Of a DNA stretch of 64,000 bases, positions 7,490 to 17,163 are shown in pieces. The position numbers and the translations under genes were made by a program. The DNA comes from Mesorhizobium plurifarium (GTDB taxonomy: Bacteria; Pseudomonadota; Alphaproteobacteria; Rhizobiales; Rhizobiaceae). Below the pieces are notes generated by a model. The model was not told where the DNA came from. It did no database searches and worked only from the letters and a program-made list of their open reading frames with translations. The stretch covers positions 238,585 through 302,584 of the forward strand of contig CCNB01000004.1 of NCBI GenBank assembly GCA_000824785.1, read 5' to 3'. Each line of letters starts with the position of its first letter. Position 1 is the stretch's first letter.

Positions 7490-10297
7490 ATGACCGCAGC
7501 GCTTACTCCCTTCTCGGCCCGCCATATCGGCCCGGGCGTCAACGATGTCAGAGCCATGCTTGCCGTGCTCGGCGTTCCGTCCGTAGAAACGCTGATCAGC
7601 CAGGCCGTGCCGAGATCGATCCGCCTCGACCAACCGCTCAACCTGCCCGCTCCGGCGAGCGAAGCGGAAGCGCTGGCCGAATTGTCTGCGATCATGGCGA
7701 AGAACACGGTGCTGAAGAGCTTTATCGGCGCCGGCTATCACGGCGTCCACGTGCCGCCGGTCATCCAGCGCAACATGTTCGAGAATCCGGCCTGGTATAC
7801 GGCCTACACCCCCTACCAGGCCGAGATCAGCCAGGGCCGGCTGGAAATGCTGTTCAATTTCCAGACCCTGGTCGCCGAGCTGACCGGCCTTCCGGTGGCG
7901 TCCGCCTCGCTGCTCGATGAAGCCACCGCCGTCGCCGAAGCCGTGGGCATTGCGCTGCGCCACCACCGCGACAAACGCACCAAGGTGGCGCTTGCGGGTG
8001 CGCCGCATCCGCAGACGCTGGATGTCGTGCGCACCCGCGCCGAGCCGCTCGGCACCGAGGTCGACGGCGAGACCATCGACGACAACACCGCCGCGCTGCT
8101 CGTCTCCTGGCCGGATACGTTCGGTGTCTATGGCGATCACAAGGCGGCGATCGAGAAGGCCCGCGCCGCCGGCGCGCTGGTCGTCTTCATCGCCGACCCG
8201 CTGGCGCTGACGCTGACGGACGCGCCGGCCAAGCTCGGCGCCGACATCGCCGTCGGTTCAATGCAGCGCTTCGGCGTGCCGATGGGCTTTGGCGGCCCGC
8301 ACGCCGCCTATTGCGCCGTCTCCGACAAGCTGACCCGTCTGATGCCCGGCCGCCTGGTCGGCCAGTCGATCGATACCAAGGGACGCCCAGGCTACCGGCT
8401 GGCGCTGCAGACGCGCGAGCAGCACATCCGCCGCGACAAGGCAACCTCCAACATCTGCACCGCGCAGGCGCTGCTCGCCAACATGGCGACGGCCTATGCG
8501 ATCTGGCACGGCCCCGCCGGCCTGCAGGCTATTGCCGGTCGTATCCACGGCCTTGCCGGCCGCCTCGCCTCGGGTCTGAAAGCTGCCGGCGTATCGGTGC
8601 TCGGTACAAGCCGCTTCGACACGGTGACGGCCGAAGTGAAGGGCAAGGCCTTGGCGATAGCCGCCGCCGCCGAGAAGACCGGTCGGCTGCTGCGCGTCAT
8701 CGGTGCCGACCATGTCAGCATCGCCTTTGACGAGACCTCGACGGAAGCCGATCTCGAGGCGATCGCCGCCCTGTTCGGCGCTAAGCCTGGCGCGGAAGGC
8801 GGTTCCCTGCCCGGCAAACCGCGCGGCAAGGAATTCCTCACCCAGCCGGTCTTCCACGACAACCATTCCGAAACCGAGATGATGCGCTTCCTGCGCCGGC
8901 TGGCCGACAAGGACCTCGCGCTCGACCGCGCCATGATCCCGCTCGGCTCCTGCACCATGAAGCTCAACGCCGCCGCCGAGATGATGCCGGTGAGCTGGCC
9001 GAGCATCGCCAACCTGCATCCCTTCGCGCCGGCCGGCCATTCGGCGGGCTATCGCAAGATGGCCGGCGACCTGGAGACCTGGTTGTCGGACATCACCGGT
9101 TTCGATGCCGTCAGCCTGCAGCCCAATGCCGGCAGCCAGGGCGAATATGCCGGCCTGCTCGCCATCCGCGCCTATCACCGCGCGCGCGGCGAAGGCCACC
9201 GCACGGTCTGCCTGATCCCGTCTTCCGCGCACGGCACCAATCCGGCGAGCGCCGCTATGGCGGGCATGACCGTTGTCGTCGTGCGCTGCCTGGACGACGG
9301 CAATATCGACATGGACGACATGAGGGCCAAGGCCAACGAGCATTCGAAGAACCTCGCGGCGCTGATGTTCACCTATCCCTCGACGCATGGCGTCTACGAG
9401 GAAGGCGCGCGCCATCTCTGCGCGCTGATCCACGAGCATGGCGGCCAGGTCTATTTCGACGGCGCCAACCTCAACGCGCTCGTCGGCCTTGCCCGCCCCG
9501 GCGACATCGGCGCCGACGTCTGCCACATGAACCTGCACAAGACCTTCTGCATTCCGCATGGCGGCGGCGGCCCGGGCGTCGGCCCGATCGGCGTCAGGGC
9601 GCATCTGAAGCCCTACCTGCCGGGTCATGTCGCGGAAGGCTCGGCGCATGCCGTTGCCGCCGCACCCTTCGGCAGCGCGTCCATCCTGCCGATCACCTGG
9701 ATGTATATCCGCATGATGGGCGGCTCCGGCCTCAAACAGGCGACCGAGACGGCGATTGTTTCGGCCAACTATGTGGCGACGCGCCTCGCGCCGCACTACC
9801 CTCTGCTCTACAAGGGCCGAAGCGACCGCATCGCGCATGAATGCATTCTCGACACCCGCGTGCTCAAGGAAAGCGCCGGCATCACCGTCGACGATATCGC
9901 CAAGCGCCTGATCGACTACGGCTTCCACGCGCCGACCATGTCGTTCCCGGTTGCCGGCACGCTGATGGTCGAGCCGACCGAGTCCGAGCCCAAGCGCGAA
10001 CTCGACCGTTTTTGCGAGGCGATGATTGCCATCGCCGGCGAGGCGGCGAAAGTGGCGAAGGGCGGGTGGCCGCTCGCCGACAACCCGCTGGTCAACGCCC
10101 CGCACACCGCGGCGGAAGCGCTCGCGGGTGAGTGGAAGCATCCCTATTCGCGGCTGGAGGCGGCCTATCCGGCGGGCGACGCCGACCTGGCGGCGAAATA
10201 CTGGCCGCCGGTCTCGCGCATCGACAACGTCGCCGGCGACCGCAACCTGGTCTGCTCCTGCCCGCCGCTCTCGGAATATCTCGGCGCCGCCGAATAG
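7490..10297 (+). CDS. gcvP: Glycine dehydrogenase (decarboxylating), P protein
   Basis: A 935-residue single-chain P protein with both the alpha-like and beta-like halves fused. It decarboxylates glycine with pyridoxal phosphate and passes the aminomethyl group to GcvH. The PLP lysine lies in [19 protein letters not shown], near residue 685. The N-terminal half begins [20 protein letters not shown] and contains the [14 protein letters not shown] segment typical of the family. Length is normal. It ends the riboswitch-controlled operon and converges on the diguanylate cyclase gene with only ten bases between. Confidence 0.97.
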   Translation: MTAALTPFSARHIGPGVNDVRAMLAVLGVPSVETLISQAVPRSIRLDQPLNLPAPASEAEALAELSAIMAKNTVLKSFIGAGYHGVHVPPVIQRNMFENPAWYTAYTPYQAEISQGRLEMLFNFQTLVAELTGLPVASASLLDEATAVAEAVGIALRHHRDKRTKVALAGAPHPQTLDVVRTRAEPLGTEVDGETIDDNTAALLVSWPDTFGVYGDHKAAIEKARAAGALVVFIADPLALTLTDAPAKLGADIAVGSMQRFGVPMGFGGPHAAYCAVSDKLTRLMPGRLVGQSIDTKGRPGYRLALQTREQHIRRDKATSNICTAQALLANMATAYAIWHGPAGLQAIAGRIHGLAGRLASGLKAAGVSVLGTSRFDTVTAEVKGKALAIAAAAEKTGRLLRVIGADHVSIAFDETSTEADLEAIAALFGAKPGAEGGSLPGKPRGKEFLTQPVFHDNHSETEMMRFLRRLADKDLALDRAMIPLGSCTMKLNAAAEMMPVSWPSIANLHPFAPAGHSAGYRKMAGDLETWLSDITGFDAVSLQPNAGSQGEYAGLLAIRAYHRARGEGHRTVCLIPSSAHGTNPASAAMAGMTVVVVRCLDDGNIDMDDMRAKANEHSKNLAALMFTYPSTHGVYEEGARHLCALIHEHGGQVYFDGANLNALVGLARPGDIGADVCHMNLHKTFCIPHGGGGPGVGPIGVRAHLKPYLPGHVAEGSAHAVAAAPFGSASILPITWMYIRMMGGSGLKQATETAIVSANYVATRLAPHYPLLYKGRSDRIAHECILDTRVLKESAGITVDDIAKRLIDYGFHAPTMSFPVAGTLMVEPTESEPKRELDRFCEAMIAIAGEAAKVAKGGWPLADNPLVNAPHTAAEALAGEWKHPYSRLEAAYPAGDADLAAKYWPPVSRIDNVAGDRNLVCSCPPLSEYLGAAE

Positions 10298-10307
10298 CGG
10301 ACAAGGT

Positions 10308-11480
10308 TCAGGCGCTTTTCAGGGCCGGCCCGGCACCGGGCTGGCCCGCTCTGTCCTGAACGATGACACGGTTGCGCCCGGCACGCTTGGCCGCATAAAG
10401 CGCGGCGTCGGCTTGCGCCAGCACCGCGTCCAGGGGGCGACCCGCGGCCGAGCCGAATCCCATGCCGCCGCTGACGCTGCTGCGCAGCGGGCCGCGATGG
10501 GTAGGCACGATCTCGGTGCCGAAAGCGACGCCGATCCGGCTTGCCATGTCATACGCCTTTTCCGGTGTCACACGCGACATGACGAGCGCGAATTCCTCGC
10601 CGCCCAAGCGGAAGGCGTCGACCCCTGCCCTGCCGTATTTCTTGATCACTGCCGCGAAGCGGCAAAGGACCTCGTCGCCGACGGGGTGGCCGAAGACGTC
10701 GTTGGTCATCTTGAAATGATCGAGATCGAACATGGCGATCGCCATGAACGGACCGAAGCTGCGGTCGCCGTAAAGCTCGTTGAGCGCCCTGCGGTTCATC
10801 AATCCGGTCAGCGGATCGGTCATCGTCTCGGCCTTGAGCTCTATCTGCGCCTGCAGATGGTGCAGCGACAGCGTCAGCGCGCCGAGGCCGGTCATGCAGG
10901 CAACCGCGACGACCGAGTTCAACCGCTCCGCCCAATTGTCGGGCGCGGCGCCAAGGGCCCATTGGCCATGGGCGAGCAGCATCAGGCCGCAGAGCGCGAA
11001 GGACACGCCGCAAGCGCCGCTCAGGAACGAGACGACAAGCAGGATCCGCCGGTCGTGATCGCCCTTCACCCAGAACATCGCACCGATCGCGGCGAGCAGC
11101 GCCGTCACCACCGCGTATGTGATCTGGAAGCCGATGCCGTCGAAACCGAGATAGGTCAAAGCGGCGCAAGCGGCCATGGCCGCAAGTGTCGGCAGGACGG
11201 CGCGGCGGTAGGCGCGAAAGCCGAGATATTGCATGGCCGACAGGCAGATGAGGAGGAAGCCGAGGCTGAGCAGCGCAAGCACGATCTGGCAAAGCCAGGG
11301 GCTGGCATCCTTGGTGTAACGCCAGAACAGGACGACATGGGCGACCAGCACGAGTATGCCACAGGCGACCGTGGGCATGAAACGCGCCCGGGGCGCGGTG
11401 AACCAGATCGCAAACAGGGTGATGCTGAGGCATGCGCCCGACAGTGCCGCCGCGAGCAGAAGCGAGCTGAAATCCAACAT
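10308..11480 (-). CDS. Membrane-anchored GGDEF diguanylate cyclase
   Basis: A 390-residue protein with about six N-terminal membrane helices (residues 1-190) and a GGDEF domain at about 215-380. The active site is GGEEF (FRLGGEEFALVMS), so synthesis of cyclic di-GMP is likely. The inhibitory I-site RxxD expected six to nine residues before it reads RAGV, so product inhibition through that site is probably absent. No HAMP, PAS or EAL domain is seen. ATG 11480 matches the start of the first helix; an upstream in-frame start would add 22 unconvincing residues. It is downstream of the Tad locus on the same strand, separated by 176 bases, so a role in the attachment switch is an inference. Confidence 0.88.
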   Translation of the reverse strand: MLDFSSLLLAAALSGACLSITLFAIWFTAPRARFMPTVACGILVLVAHVVLFWRYTKDASPWLCQIVLALLSLGFLLICLSAMQYLGFRAYRRAVLPTLAAMAACAALTYLGFDGIGFQITYAVVTALLAAIGAMFWVKGDHDRRILLVVSFLSGACGVSFALCGLMLLAHGQWALGAAPDNWAERLNSVVAVACMTGLGALTLSLHHLQAQIELKAETMTDPLTGLMNRRALNELYGDRSFGPFMAIAMFDLDHFKMTNDVFGHPVGDEVLCRFAAVIKKYGRAGVDAFRLGGEEFALVMSRVTPEKAYDMASRIGVAFGTEIVPTHRGPLRSSVSGGMGFGSAAGRPLDAVLAQADAALYAAKRAGRNRVIVQDRAGQPGAGPALKSA

Positions 11481-11656
11481 CGGTGAAGAACTGCCTCTCG
11501 GGGAGTCTCGTCGCTTCTCAATGTAGATTGCCGGCGGCCTGCGCAAATCGTTTTCACCCGGTGCCCGCCGCTACCTCGGCACAGGGTTTACAAAGCGTCG
11601 ACATGCCGAGCGAAATGTCGGCGCCGGCCCTTGGAGGCGACAGGCGTGAAGGCGGA

Positions 11657-12130
11657 TCAGCCCTTGTCGAGCAGCGCCAGGTTGGCGTTGACCACCGTCT
11701 GGTCGGCCATGCCGGCCTTGGCTTCGAGCAGCAGCGCGCGCGCCTTTTTCTTGTTGCCGCGCAGGAGCTGCGAGTAACCCATATTGTTGACGATCTGCGG
11801 CTTGCGCCCGGCGACCTTCAACAGCTGCGCGTAGGCGCGATCGGCGAAGTCGAAACGGCCGAGCTCGTCATAGGATGCGGCAAGCCCCATCCAGGCCTCG
11901 GCATTGTCGGATTTGAGTTCGACCGCCTTGCGAAAATGCTGCTCGGCAAGGCCGAAATTCGCCTCGCGGAACTGCGCCTTGCCTTCGACGAGGTCGCTGG
12001 CGCTGACATCCTTGGCCACCGGCTGGATCGCCGTGGTCTTGGTCGTGTCGACGTCTGCGTTCGTCGTGCAGCCGGTGATCATCAAGACGGCCGCCAACGC
12101 CGCCGCTGCCCTGGGAAGTCTCTGACGCAT
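11657..12130 (-). CDS. TPR lipoprotein, TadD-like
   Basis: A 157-residue lipoprotein. The signal peptide ends in a lipobox (MITGC) and the mature part holds about three tetratricopeptide repeats (AQFREANFGLAEQHFRKAVE, AWMGLAASYDELGRFDFADR, MGYSQLLRGNKKKARALLLE). TadD proteins are outer-membrane TPR lipoproteins needed for Flp pilus assembly, thought to help the secretin. The gene follows tadC on the same strand after a 172-base gap, so it may have its own promoter. TadD is usually longer; this is a short form. The assignment rests on lipobox, TPRs and position. Confidence 0.8.
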   Translation of the reverse strand: MRQRLPRAAAALAAVLMITGCTTNADVDTTKTTAIQPVAKDVSASDLVEGKAQFREANFGLAEQHFRKAVELKSDNAEAWMGLAASYDELGRFDFADRAYAQLLKVAGRKPQIVNNMGYSQLLRGNKKKARALLLEAKAGMADQTVVNANLALLDKG

Positions 12131-12303
12131 GCCCCTGCCCCATCGCCCGATTTGCCGGGTCGTTCTTCAGGAAAAACCTTACAGGAGAGCGATTAAGCTT
12201 CGGTGCCGAAATGCAGCTAAATTTTGGTTGCGCGCAAGGGATGCGTTAACCAGCGCTCCTGGGGTGCCGCCAGGTTCAGGTCAGGCCGGCCTCACCTGAA
12301 CCC

Positions 12304-13266
12304 TCAGTGTGCGGTGAGCTTAACGACAATCGGTATGATGGCGATCATTAGCACCACCGGCAGGATGCAGACCGTCACCGGCACCGACATCTTGGCCGGA
12401 AGGGCATGCGCCTTCTCCTCGGCCATCGACATGCGCTTGTGCCGCATCTCGTCGGAAAAGACGCGCAGCGAGCCCGACAGGCTGGTGCCGAGTTCCTTGG
12501 ATTGCTGCAAGAGCGTCGCGAAGGAGCGAACCTCGTCCAGGCTGAGGCGGTCGGCAAGCGCCTTCAGCGCGTCGTCGAGGCTGCGCCCGGCCCGCAATTC
12601 CAGCGACACCAGGATCAGGTTCTGACTGAGCGACGGATAGGTCCTGGCAAGTTCCTTGGAGACCCGCTCGATGCCGGCCTCCATGCTCATGCCGGCATCG
12701 GAGCAGACGATCATCAAATCCATGAAATCGGGAAAGCCGTTGCGGTATTCGCGCATCTTTTCCCGAACCTTCTGCGTCAGCACCAGGCCCGGCAGGAAAT
12801 AGCCGCCGGCGCCCGACAGGATGATGAAGGTCCAGCGGCTGGTCATGGTCGACTCGGCGCTGGCCGCCCAGTGGTTGATCAGGAATGCGCCGAGCGCCGC
12901 GCCGACCAGGGTGGCGAACCGGATGAGGAAGAACATGCCGACGGCGCGCGGTTCCATATAGCCGGCCTGGATCAGTTTCAGGCGCAGCCTGGCGACATTT
13001 TCCGGGTCGCTCTTGGCGTAGAATTCCTGCGCCCGCTTCACCGCCTTCTCGCGCACGGCGTTGGTGCTCTTCTTGGGCGAGGACTCCGCCTGCTCGGCCG
13101 GCTGCGATGTCTCGACCTTCAGCCGGCGCTTGACCTCGTCGCGATCGCCCTTGGCGAGCACCAGCGGCCAGGCGACGGCACCGGCGCCCAGCACAAGCAG
13201 CAGCACGGCGACCGGCACCAGCGAGGTCGGCGCGAGCGAGGCGAGGAAGCGGATGGCGTCTTCCAT
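12304..13266 (-). CDS. tadC: Type II secretion / Tad pilus inner-membrane protein TadC
   Basis: A 320-residue T2SSF-family membrane protein. The T2SSF domain sits at about residues 165-300 (FPDFMDLMIVCSDAGMSMEAG, then LDEVRSFATLLQQSKELGTS), flanked by hydrophobic helices near the N terminus and the C terminus (PVTVCILPVVLMIAIIPIVV). TadB and TadC form the inner-membrane platform on which CpaF drives Flp pilin assembly. ATG 13266 lies one base after the tadB stop; the longer frame reading into tadB is not used. Confidence 0.9.
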   Translation of the reverse strand: MEDAIRFLASLAPTSLVPVAVLLLVLGAGAVAWPLVLAKGDRDEVKRRLKVETSQPAEQAESSPKKSTNAVREKAVKRAQEFYAKSDPENVARLRLKLIQAGYMEPRAVGMFFLIRFATLVGAALGAFLINHWAASAESTMTSRWTFIILSGAGGYFLPGLVLTQKVREKMREYRNGFPDFMDLMIVCSDAGMSMEAGIERVSKELARTYPSLSQNLILVSLELRAGRSLDDALKALADRLSLDEVRSFATLLQQSKELGTSLSGSLRVFSDEMRHKRMSMAEEKAHALPAKMSVPVTVCILPVVLMIAIIPIVVKLTAH

Positions 13267-13267
13267 T

Positions 13268-14233
13268 TCAGAACTTGAAATTCGACATCTTGAACATGAT
13301 GGCGTTGCCGAGCAGCAGCCAGATGATGGAGCCGCCCAGCATGTACCAGGTCTTCGGCACGTCCCAGACATCCTGATAGAACTGCGGCATCAGGACCATG
13401 ATGGCGGTGAACAGCAGCACCGGCACCGCGGTCAGGATGTAAGCCGACATGCGACCTTCCGTCGAAATGGCGCGCACCTTGCGGCGCAGCTTGCCACGGT
13501 CGCGGATCGTCGCCGACAGGCCGTCCAGGATCTCGCGCAGATTGCCGCCTGAACTGCTCTGGATCGACACCGCCGTAACAAACAGCGGCAGGTCCTCATG
13601 GCCCACCCGGTCGAAGAGATTGTTCAGCGCCGAGACCAGGTCGGAGCCGTAGGTCACCTCGTCGGCGACGACGCCGAACTCGGTGCCGATCGGATCGCCC
13701 ATTTCGCGCGCCACCATGGCGATCGCCACCGGCACCGGATGGCCGGCCTTCAGGCCGCGCGTGATCAATTCAAGCGCCTCGGGCAATTGCATCCCGAACC
13801 GCTTATGCCGGCGCTTGCGCATGAAGCGCATTGCCATCACCGGCAGGACCGGCAGCAGCACGACAAACAGGATCAGGCCGAACAGGAGCGGCAAGCCCTT
13901 CCATATGCCTAAAAATGCCAGCGCGAGAGCGATCCCCGATGTGATCGCCAGGAACTTCGGCAGCGGCGTGGCCATGCCGGACTGCGTGCGCAGGGCGCGG
14001 AAGCGATCGAGGGAAAAGATGGAGCTGCCGCCGTCTATCCCGCGCTCCTTGCGCAGTTGGATCAGGACCTGCTCCTGACTGATCTTGTTCTCCGCGAGCT
14101 TCATGCGGCGGTTGATGGCCGTGCGCTTGTCGCTGCGCCCGGCATAGAGCAGATAAAGGCCCTCGGCGATCATGATGCCGGTGAGCGCCGCTGCGGCGTA
14201 CACGGCGTAAATAGGGCTGAAACCGTCCAGCAC
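13268..14233 (-). CDS. tadB: Type II secretion / Tad pilus inner-membrane protein TadB
   Basis: A 321-residue T2SSF-family protein, paralogous to the TadC that follows it. Helices lie near residues 8-28, 92-130, 265-285 and 295-315; the central T2SSF domain includes LPEALELITRGLKAGHPVPV and QSSSGGNLREILDGLSATIRDR. It is expected to form the inner-membrane platform of the Tad/Flp pilus machine together with TadC. It is four bases after cpaF and one base before tadC, in one operon. Confidence 0.92.
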   Translation of the reverse strand: MLDGFSPIYAVYAAAALTGIMIAEGLYLLYAGRSDKRTAINRRMKLAENKISQEQVLIQLRKERGIDGGSSIFSLDRFRALRTQSGMATPLPKFLAITSGIALALAFLGIWKGLPLLFGLILFVVLLPVLPVMAMRFMRKRRHKRFGMQLPEALELITRGLKAGHPVPVAIAMVAREMGDPIGTEFGVVADEVTYGSDLVSALNNLFDRVGHEDLPLFVTAVSIQSSSGGNLREILDGLSATIRDRGKLRRKVRAISTEGRMSAYILTAVPVLLFTAIMVLMPQFYQDVWDVPKTWYMLGGSIIWLLLGNAIMFKMSNFKF

Positions 14234-14237
14234 CGGC

Positions 14238-15659
14238 CTAATCCTGCGGCCGGCCGGGTTCGAAATATTTGCCCGGGAATTCGATGCCCATGTTGCGCAG
14301 GTCCTCCAGGAAGCGTGGGCGGATGCCGGTCGCTTCGAAGTGCCCGAGTATCTTGCCGTCCGCCTCCATGCCCGTGCGCACGAAGCGGAATATCTCCTGC
14401 ATCTGGATGACGTCGCCTTCCATGCCGGTCACCTCGGCGACGCTGGTCACCTTGCGCTTGCCGTCGGAAAGGCGCGTCAGTTGCACGATGATGTCGATGG
14501 CGCTGGAGATCTGGCTGCGGATCGACTGCACGGTCATCGGCATGCCGGTCATGCCGAGCATCTGTTCCAGGCGCGAGATGGCGTCACGCGGCGTGTTGGC
14601 ATGGATGGTGGCCATCGAGCCTTCGTGACCGGTGTTCATCGCCTGCAGCATGTCGAAGGCTTCCTCGCCGCGGCACTCGCCGAGGATGACGCGGTCGGGA
14701 CGCATGCGCAGCGCGTTCTTGACGAGGTCGCGCTGCTTCAATTCGCCGTGGCCCTCGATATTGGCGGGACGCGTTTCCATGCGAGCGACATGCGGCTGCT
14801 GCAATTGCAGCTCGGCCGCGTCCTCGATGGTGATCAGGCGCTCGTCTTCCGGAATGAAGGCCGACAAAGCGTTGAGCATCGTCGTCTTGCCGGTGCCGGT
14901 GCCGCCGGAGATGATCGTGGTCTTGCGGGCATGCACCGCCGCCGCCAGCACCTCGGCCATGTTCTGGGTGATGGCGCCGAATTCGACCAGCTTGTGCAGG
15001 CCGAGCTTGTTCTTGGAGAATTTGCGGATCGAGACCAGCGGCCCGTCGACGCCGACCGGACGGATCGCCGCGTTGAAGCGCGAACCGTCGAGCATGCGGG
15101 CGTCGACCATCGGCTGCGACTCATCGACGCGCCGGCCGACCGCCGCAACGATTTTGTTAATGATTCGAAGCAGATGCGCCTCATCCTTGAAAGGGATGTG
15201 GACCTGCTGCAGCTTGCCGCGCTTTTCGACGAAGCAGTTCTGGTGGCCGTTGATCAGGATATCGTTGATCTCGGGATCCTTGAGCAGCGGCTCCAGCGGG
15301 CCGAGGCCGACCATTTCGTCGACGATGTCGTCGACCAGCGCGTCGAGCTCGGCGATGTTGATCGCCATCCGCTCTTCGCGCGTCTTTTCCGAGACGAATT
15401 CATGCACCTGCCGGCGCATTTCATCCCGGGGCAGCCGCTCCAGCGCTACGAGGTTGATCTCTTCGAGAAGCATGCGATGGATGCGCACACGTGCGTCCAG
15501 CACCTTGTTGACGCTCTTTTGAGGCGCTGCTTCAGGCCGCGGCGGCGCCGGCTTGCGGGTCGTCGGGATGACGACTGCATTGTGCGTGACAGGCGCGGGT
15601 TCCGGCGCCCGCTGCGGACGTACGTCGCGGCTCTGCAGGTTGGAAAAGCGGCTGGTCAT
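14238..15659 (-). CDS. cpaF: Tad pilus assembly ATPase CpaF/TadA
   Basis: A 473-residue type II/IV secretion ATPase. The N terminus (about 60 residues) is Pro/Ala-rich and low in order. The core has the Walker A GGTGTGKTT (near residue 260), the Asp box region ITIEDAAELQL, Walker B area RVILGECRGEEAFDMLQAMN and the His-box segment GHEGSMATIHAN. It powers Flp pilin extension and possibly retraction at the inner membrane. Its start overlaps the cpaE stop by four bases (ATGA), showing translational coupling. Length and motifs are standard for the family. Confidence 0.95.
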   Translation of the reverse strand: MTSRFSNLQSRDVRPQRAPEPAPVTHNAVVIPTTRKPAPPRPEAAPQKSVNKVLDARVRIHRMLLEEINLVALERLPRDEMRRQVHEFVSEKTREERMAINIAELDALVDDIVDEMVGLGPLEPLLKDPEINDILINGHQNCFVEKRGKLQQVHIPFKDEAHLLRIINKIVAAVGRRVDESQPMVDARMLDGSRFNAAIRPVGVDGPLVSIRKFSKNKLGLHKLVEFGAITQNMAEVLAAAVHARKTTIISGGTGTGKTTMLNALSAFIPEDERLITIEDAAELQLQQPHVARMETRPANIEGHGELKQRDLVKNALRMRPDRVILGECRGEEAFDMLQAMNTGHEGSMATIHANTPRDAISRLEQMLGMTGMPMTVQSIRSQISSAIDIIVQLTRLSDGKRKVTSVAEVTGMEGDVIQMQEIFRFVRTGMEADGKILGHFEATGIRPRFLEDLRNMGIEFPGKYFEPGRPQD

Positions 15660-16870
15660 CCTGCCTTCCTCTTCAGCAAGCCCTTGCCCAGGCCGAACAG
15701 CGACTTCGACTTGACCGTGGTCTGGACGGCCTCCTCCGGCAGGATGATCTTCTTCAGGTCGTTGACGACATTGGCGTTGGGGTCGATGGCGTGCAGCGGC
15801 ACGCCGCGGTCGACCGCCTCGCGCACCAGCCGGTAATTGTTGGAGATGCCGCCGACGAAATGCTCGCCGAGTATCTCCTGGACGTCAGCCTGCTTGATGC
15901 CGCTGTCGAACATCTTCTGCTCGAAGCGGTTGACGATGACATTGGGCTTCACCTCCTTGCCGGCGGTCTCATAGACGGCCTGGATGAGACGCTGCGTATG
16001 GCGCAGGCACGGCACCGTCATCTCGGCGACGATATAGAGCTTGTTGGAACCCAGCAGCACCGTCTCGGTCCAGGGGAACCAGGTGCGCGGCATGTCGATG
16101 ACGACATTGTCGAAATAAGCCGCCACGAGGTCGAGCATGCGCACCACGACATCGGTCTTGAACGAGCGCATGTCGGACGGGCGCGTGGGAGCGGCAAGCA
16201 CGCACAGCCCGCTCGCATGCTTGGACAGCATCACGTCGAGCAATTGCCGGTCGAGGCGCTCCGGCTGGTTCTCGATTTCCGTGATGTCGAAGCGCGGTTC
16301 GAGGTCGAGATATTCGGCGCAGGCGCCTTGCTGGAAGTTGAGGTCGACGACGCATGTCGAGGCGCCGCGCGTCACCGAATGATGCAGCTGGAAGGCCGTC
16401 TGCAAGGCGAGCGTGGTGGTGCCGACGCCGCCGGCGGCCGGCATGAAGGTATAGACGTGCGATTCGGTGTTCTCGTCCCGCCCCGGCCCTTGCAGCGCAC
16501 GGACGACGGAACGCACGAGGTCGGCCGTGGTGATCGGCTTGACCAGGAAGTCGGCGACCTTGAGCTGCACCAGGATGCGCACCGCCGCCGCGTTGAACTC
16601 CTGGGTGACGACGACCACCGGAACGCTGCCTTCCAGCCGCCGCATGACGCGCTGCAGCGACTCGATTTCCTCGAGCTTGGCCGCGTCCATATCGACGATG
16701 ACCGTGCCGAAGTCTGCTTCGAGGATTTCGCCACGCAGCTCGTTGACGCTCTTTTCCAGCGTCAAAAGCTCGATGATCTCGGAGGTCGCGAAAGCGGTCC
16801 GCGTGTCCTGCAAAAACGCCCGGTCCGTCGAAACGAGCAGGATCTTCTTTGTCTTGCTGCCAGATGCCAT
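15656..16870 (-). CDS. cpaE: Pilus assembly protein CpaE/TadZ (receiver-like domain plus MinD-type ATPase)
   Basis: A 404-residue protein with an N-terminal receiver-like domain (residues about 10-130) and a C-terminal ParA/MinD-type domain. The Walker A is deviant: AAGGVGTTTLALQTA lacks both lysines of the usual KGGxGKT/S, so nucleotide use may be altered, as is reported for some TadZ proteins. TadZ/CpaE places the pilus machinery at the cell pole. ATG 16870 is used; an upstream in-frame start would add a basic, unlikely 28-residue tail. The receiver domain has FGTVIVDMDAAKLEE where the phospho-Asp would sit. It lies 13 bases after the small lipoprotein gene. Confidence 0.92.
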   Translation of the reverse strand: MASGSKTKKILLVSTDRAFLQDTRTAFATSEIIELLTLEKSVNELRGEILEADFGTVIVDMDAAKLEEIESLQRVMRRLEGSVPVVVVTQEFNAAAVRILVQLKVADFLVKPITTADLVRSVVRALQGPGRDENTESHVYTFMPAAGGVGTTTLALQTAFQLHHSVTRGASTCVVDLNFQQGACAEYLDLEPRFDITEIENQPERLDRQLLDVMLSKHASGLCVLAAPTRPSDMRSFKTDVVVRMLDLVAAYFDNVVIDMPRTWFPWTETVLLGSNKLYIVAEMTVPCLRHTQRLIQAVYETAGKEVKPNVIVNRFEQKMFDSGIKQADVQEILGEHFVGGISNNYRLVREAVDRGVPLHAIDPNANVVNDLKKIILPEEAVQTTVKSKSLFGLGKGLLKRKAG

Positions 16871-16883
16871 CGGCGTCAGCCCA

Positions 16884-17159
16884 TCAGTTCGATGTGGTCG
16901 ATGATGATGTCGTCGATGACGGCGCGGAGCCGGCTTTCGCGCCGACGGCGGCACTCTCCGAACCCGGACGCTGGGCCGGCACCAGAAGCTTGGTGTTCTG
17001 TACGCCGTACTTCCACGGGTCGACCATCTGCATGGCGGTGTTGGACGCCTGCCCGTTGCCGACTCCCGGCGTCACGCCTTCGGTGCGCACGTAGTCGTCG
17101 CTTGTGCAGCCGCTCACGAATCCGGCCAGGAATAGAGCAATCCAAGGGGCGCTGCGCAT
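16884..17159 (-). CDS. Small lipoprotein in the CpaD position of the pilus operon
   Basis: A 91-residue lipoprotein: hydrophobic signal (WIALFLAGF) ending in the lipobox VSGC, then a region with AMQMVDPWKYGVQNTKL and a Ser/Thr-rich tail. In related Ctp/Cpa operons the gene between the secretin and CpaE encodes CpaD, a lipoprotein of more than 200 residues. I see no CpaD domain here. It may be a shortened functional substitute or an unrelated partner of the secretin. The gene is four bases after the secretin stop, so it is part of the operon. Confidence 0.75.
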   Translation of the reverse strand: MRSAPWIALFLAGFVSGCTSDDYVRTEGVTPGVGNGQASNTAMQMVDPWKYGVQNTKLLVPAQRPGSESAAVGAKAGSAPSSTTSSSTTSN

Positions 17160-17163
17160 GGCC

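Noticed and set aside
8258-10141. A 627-codon open frame antisense to gcvP
   Set aside because: It mirrors the codons of gcvP, has a composition of Arg/Gly/Asp typical of shadow frames in GC-rich DNA and no family motif.
14340-15836. A 498-codon plus-strand frame antisense to cpaF
   Set aside because: The opposite strand encodes a full, motif-complete CpaF with coupled neighbours; this frame has no ribosome-binding site or domain.
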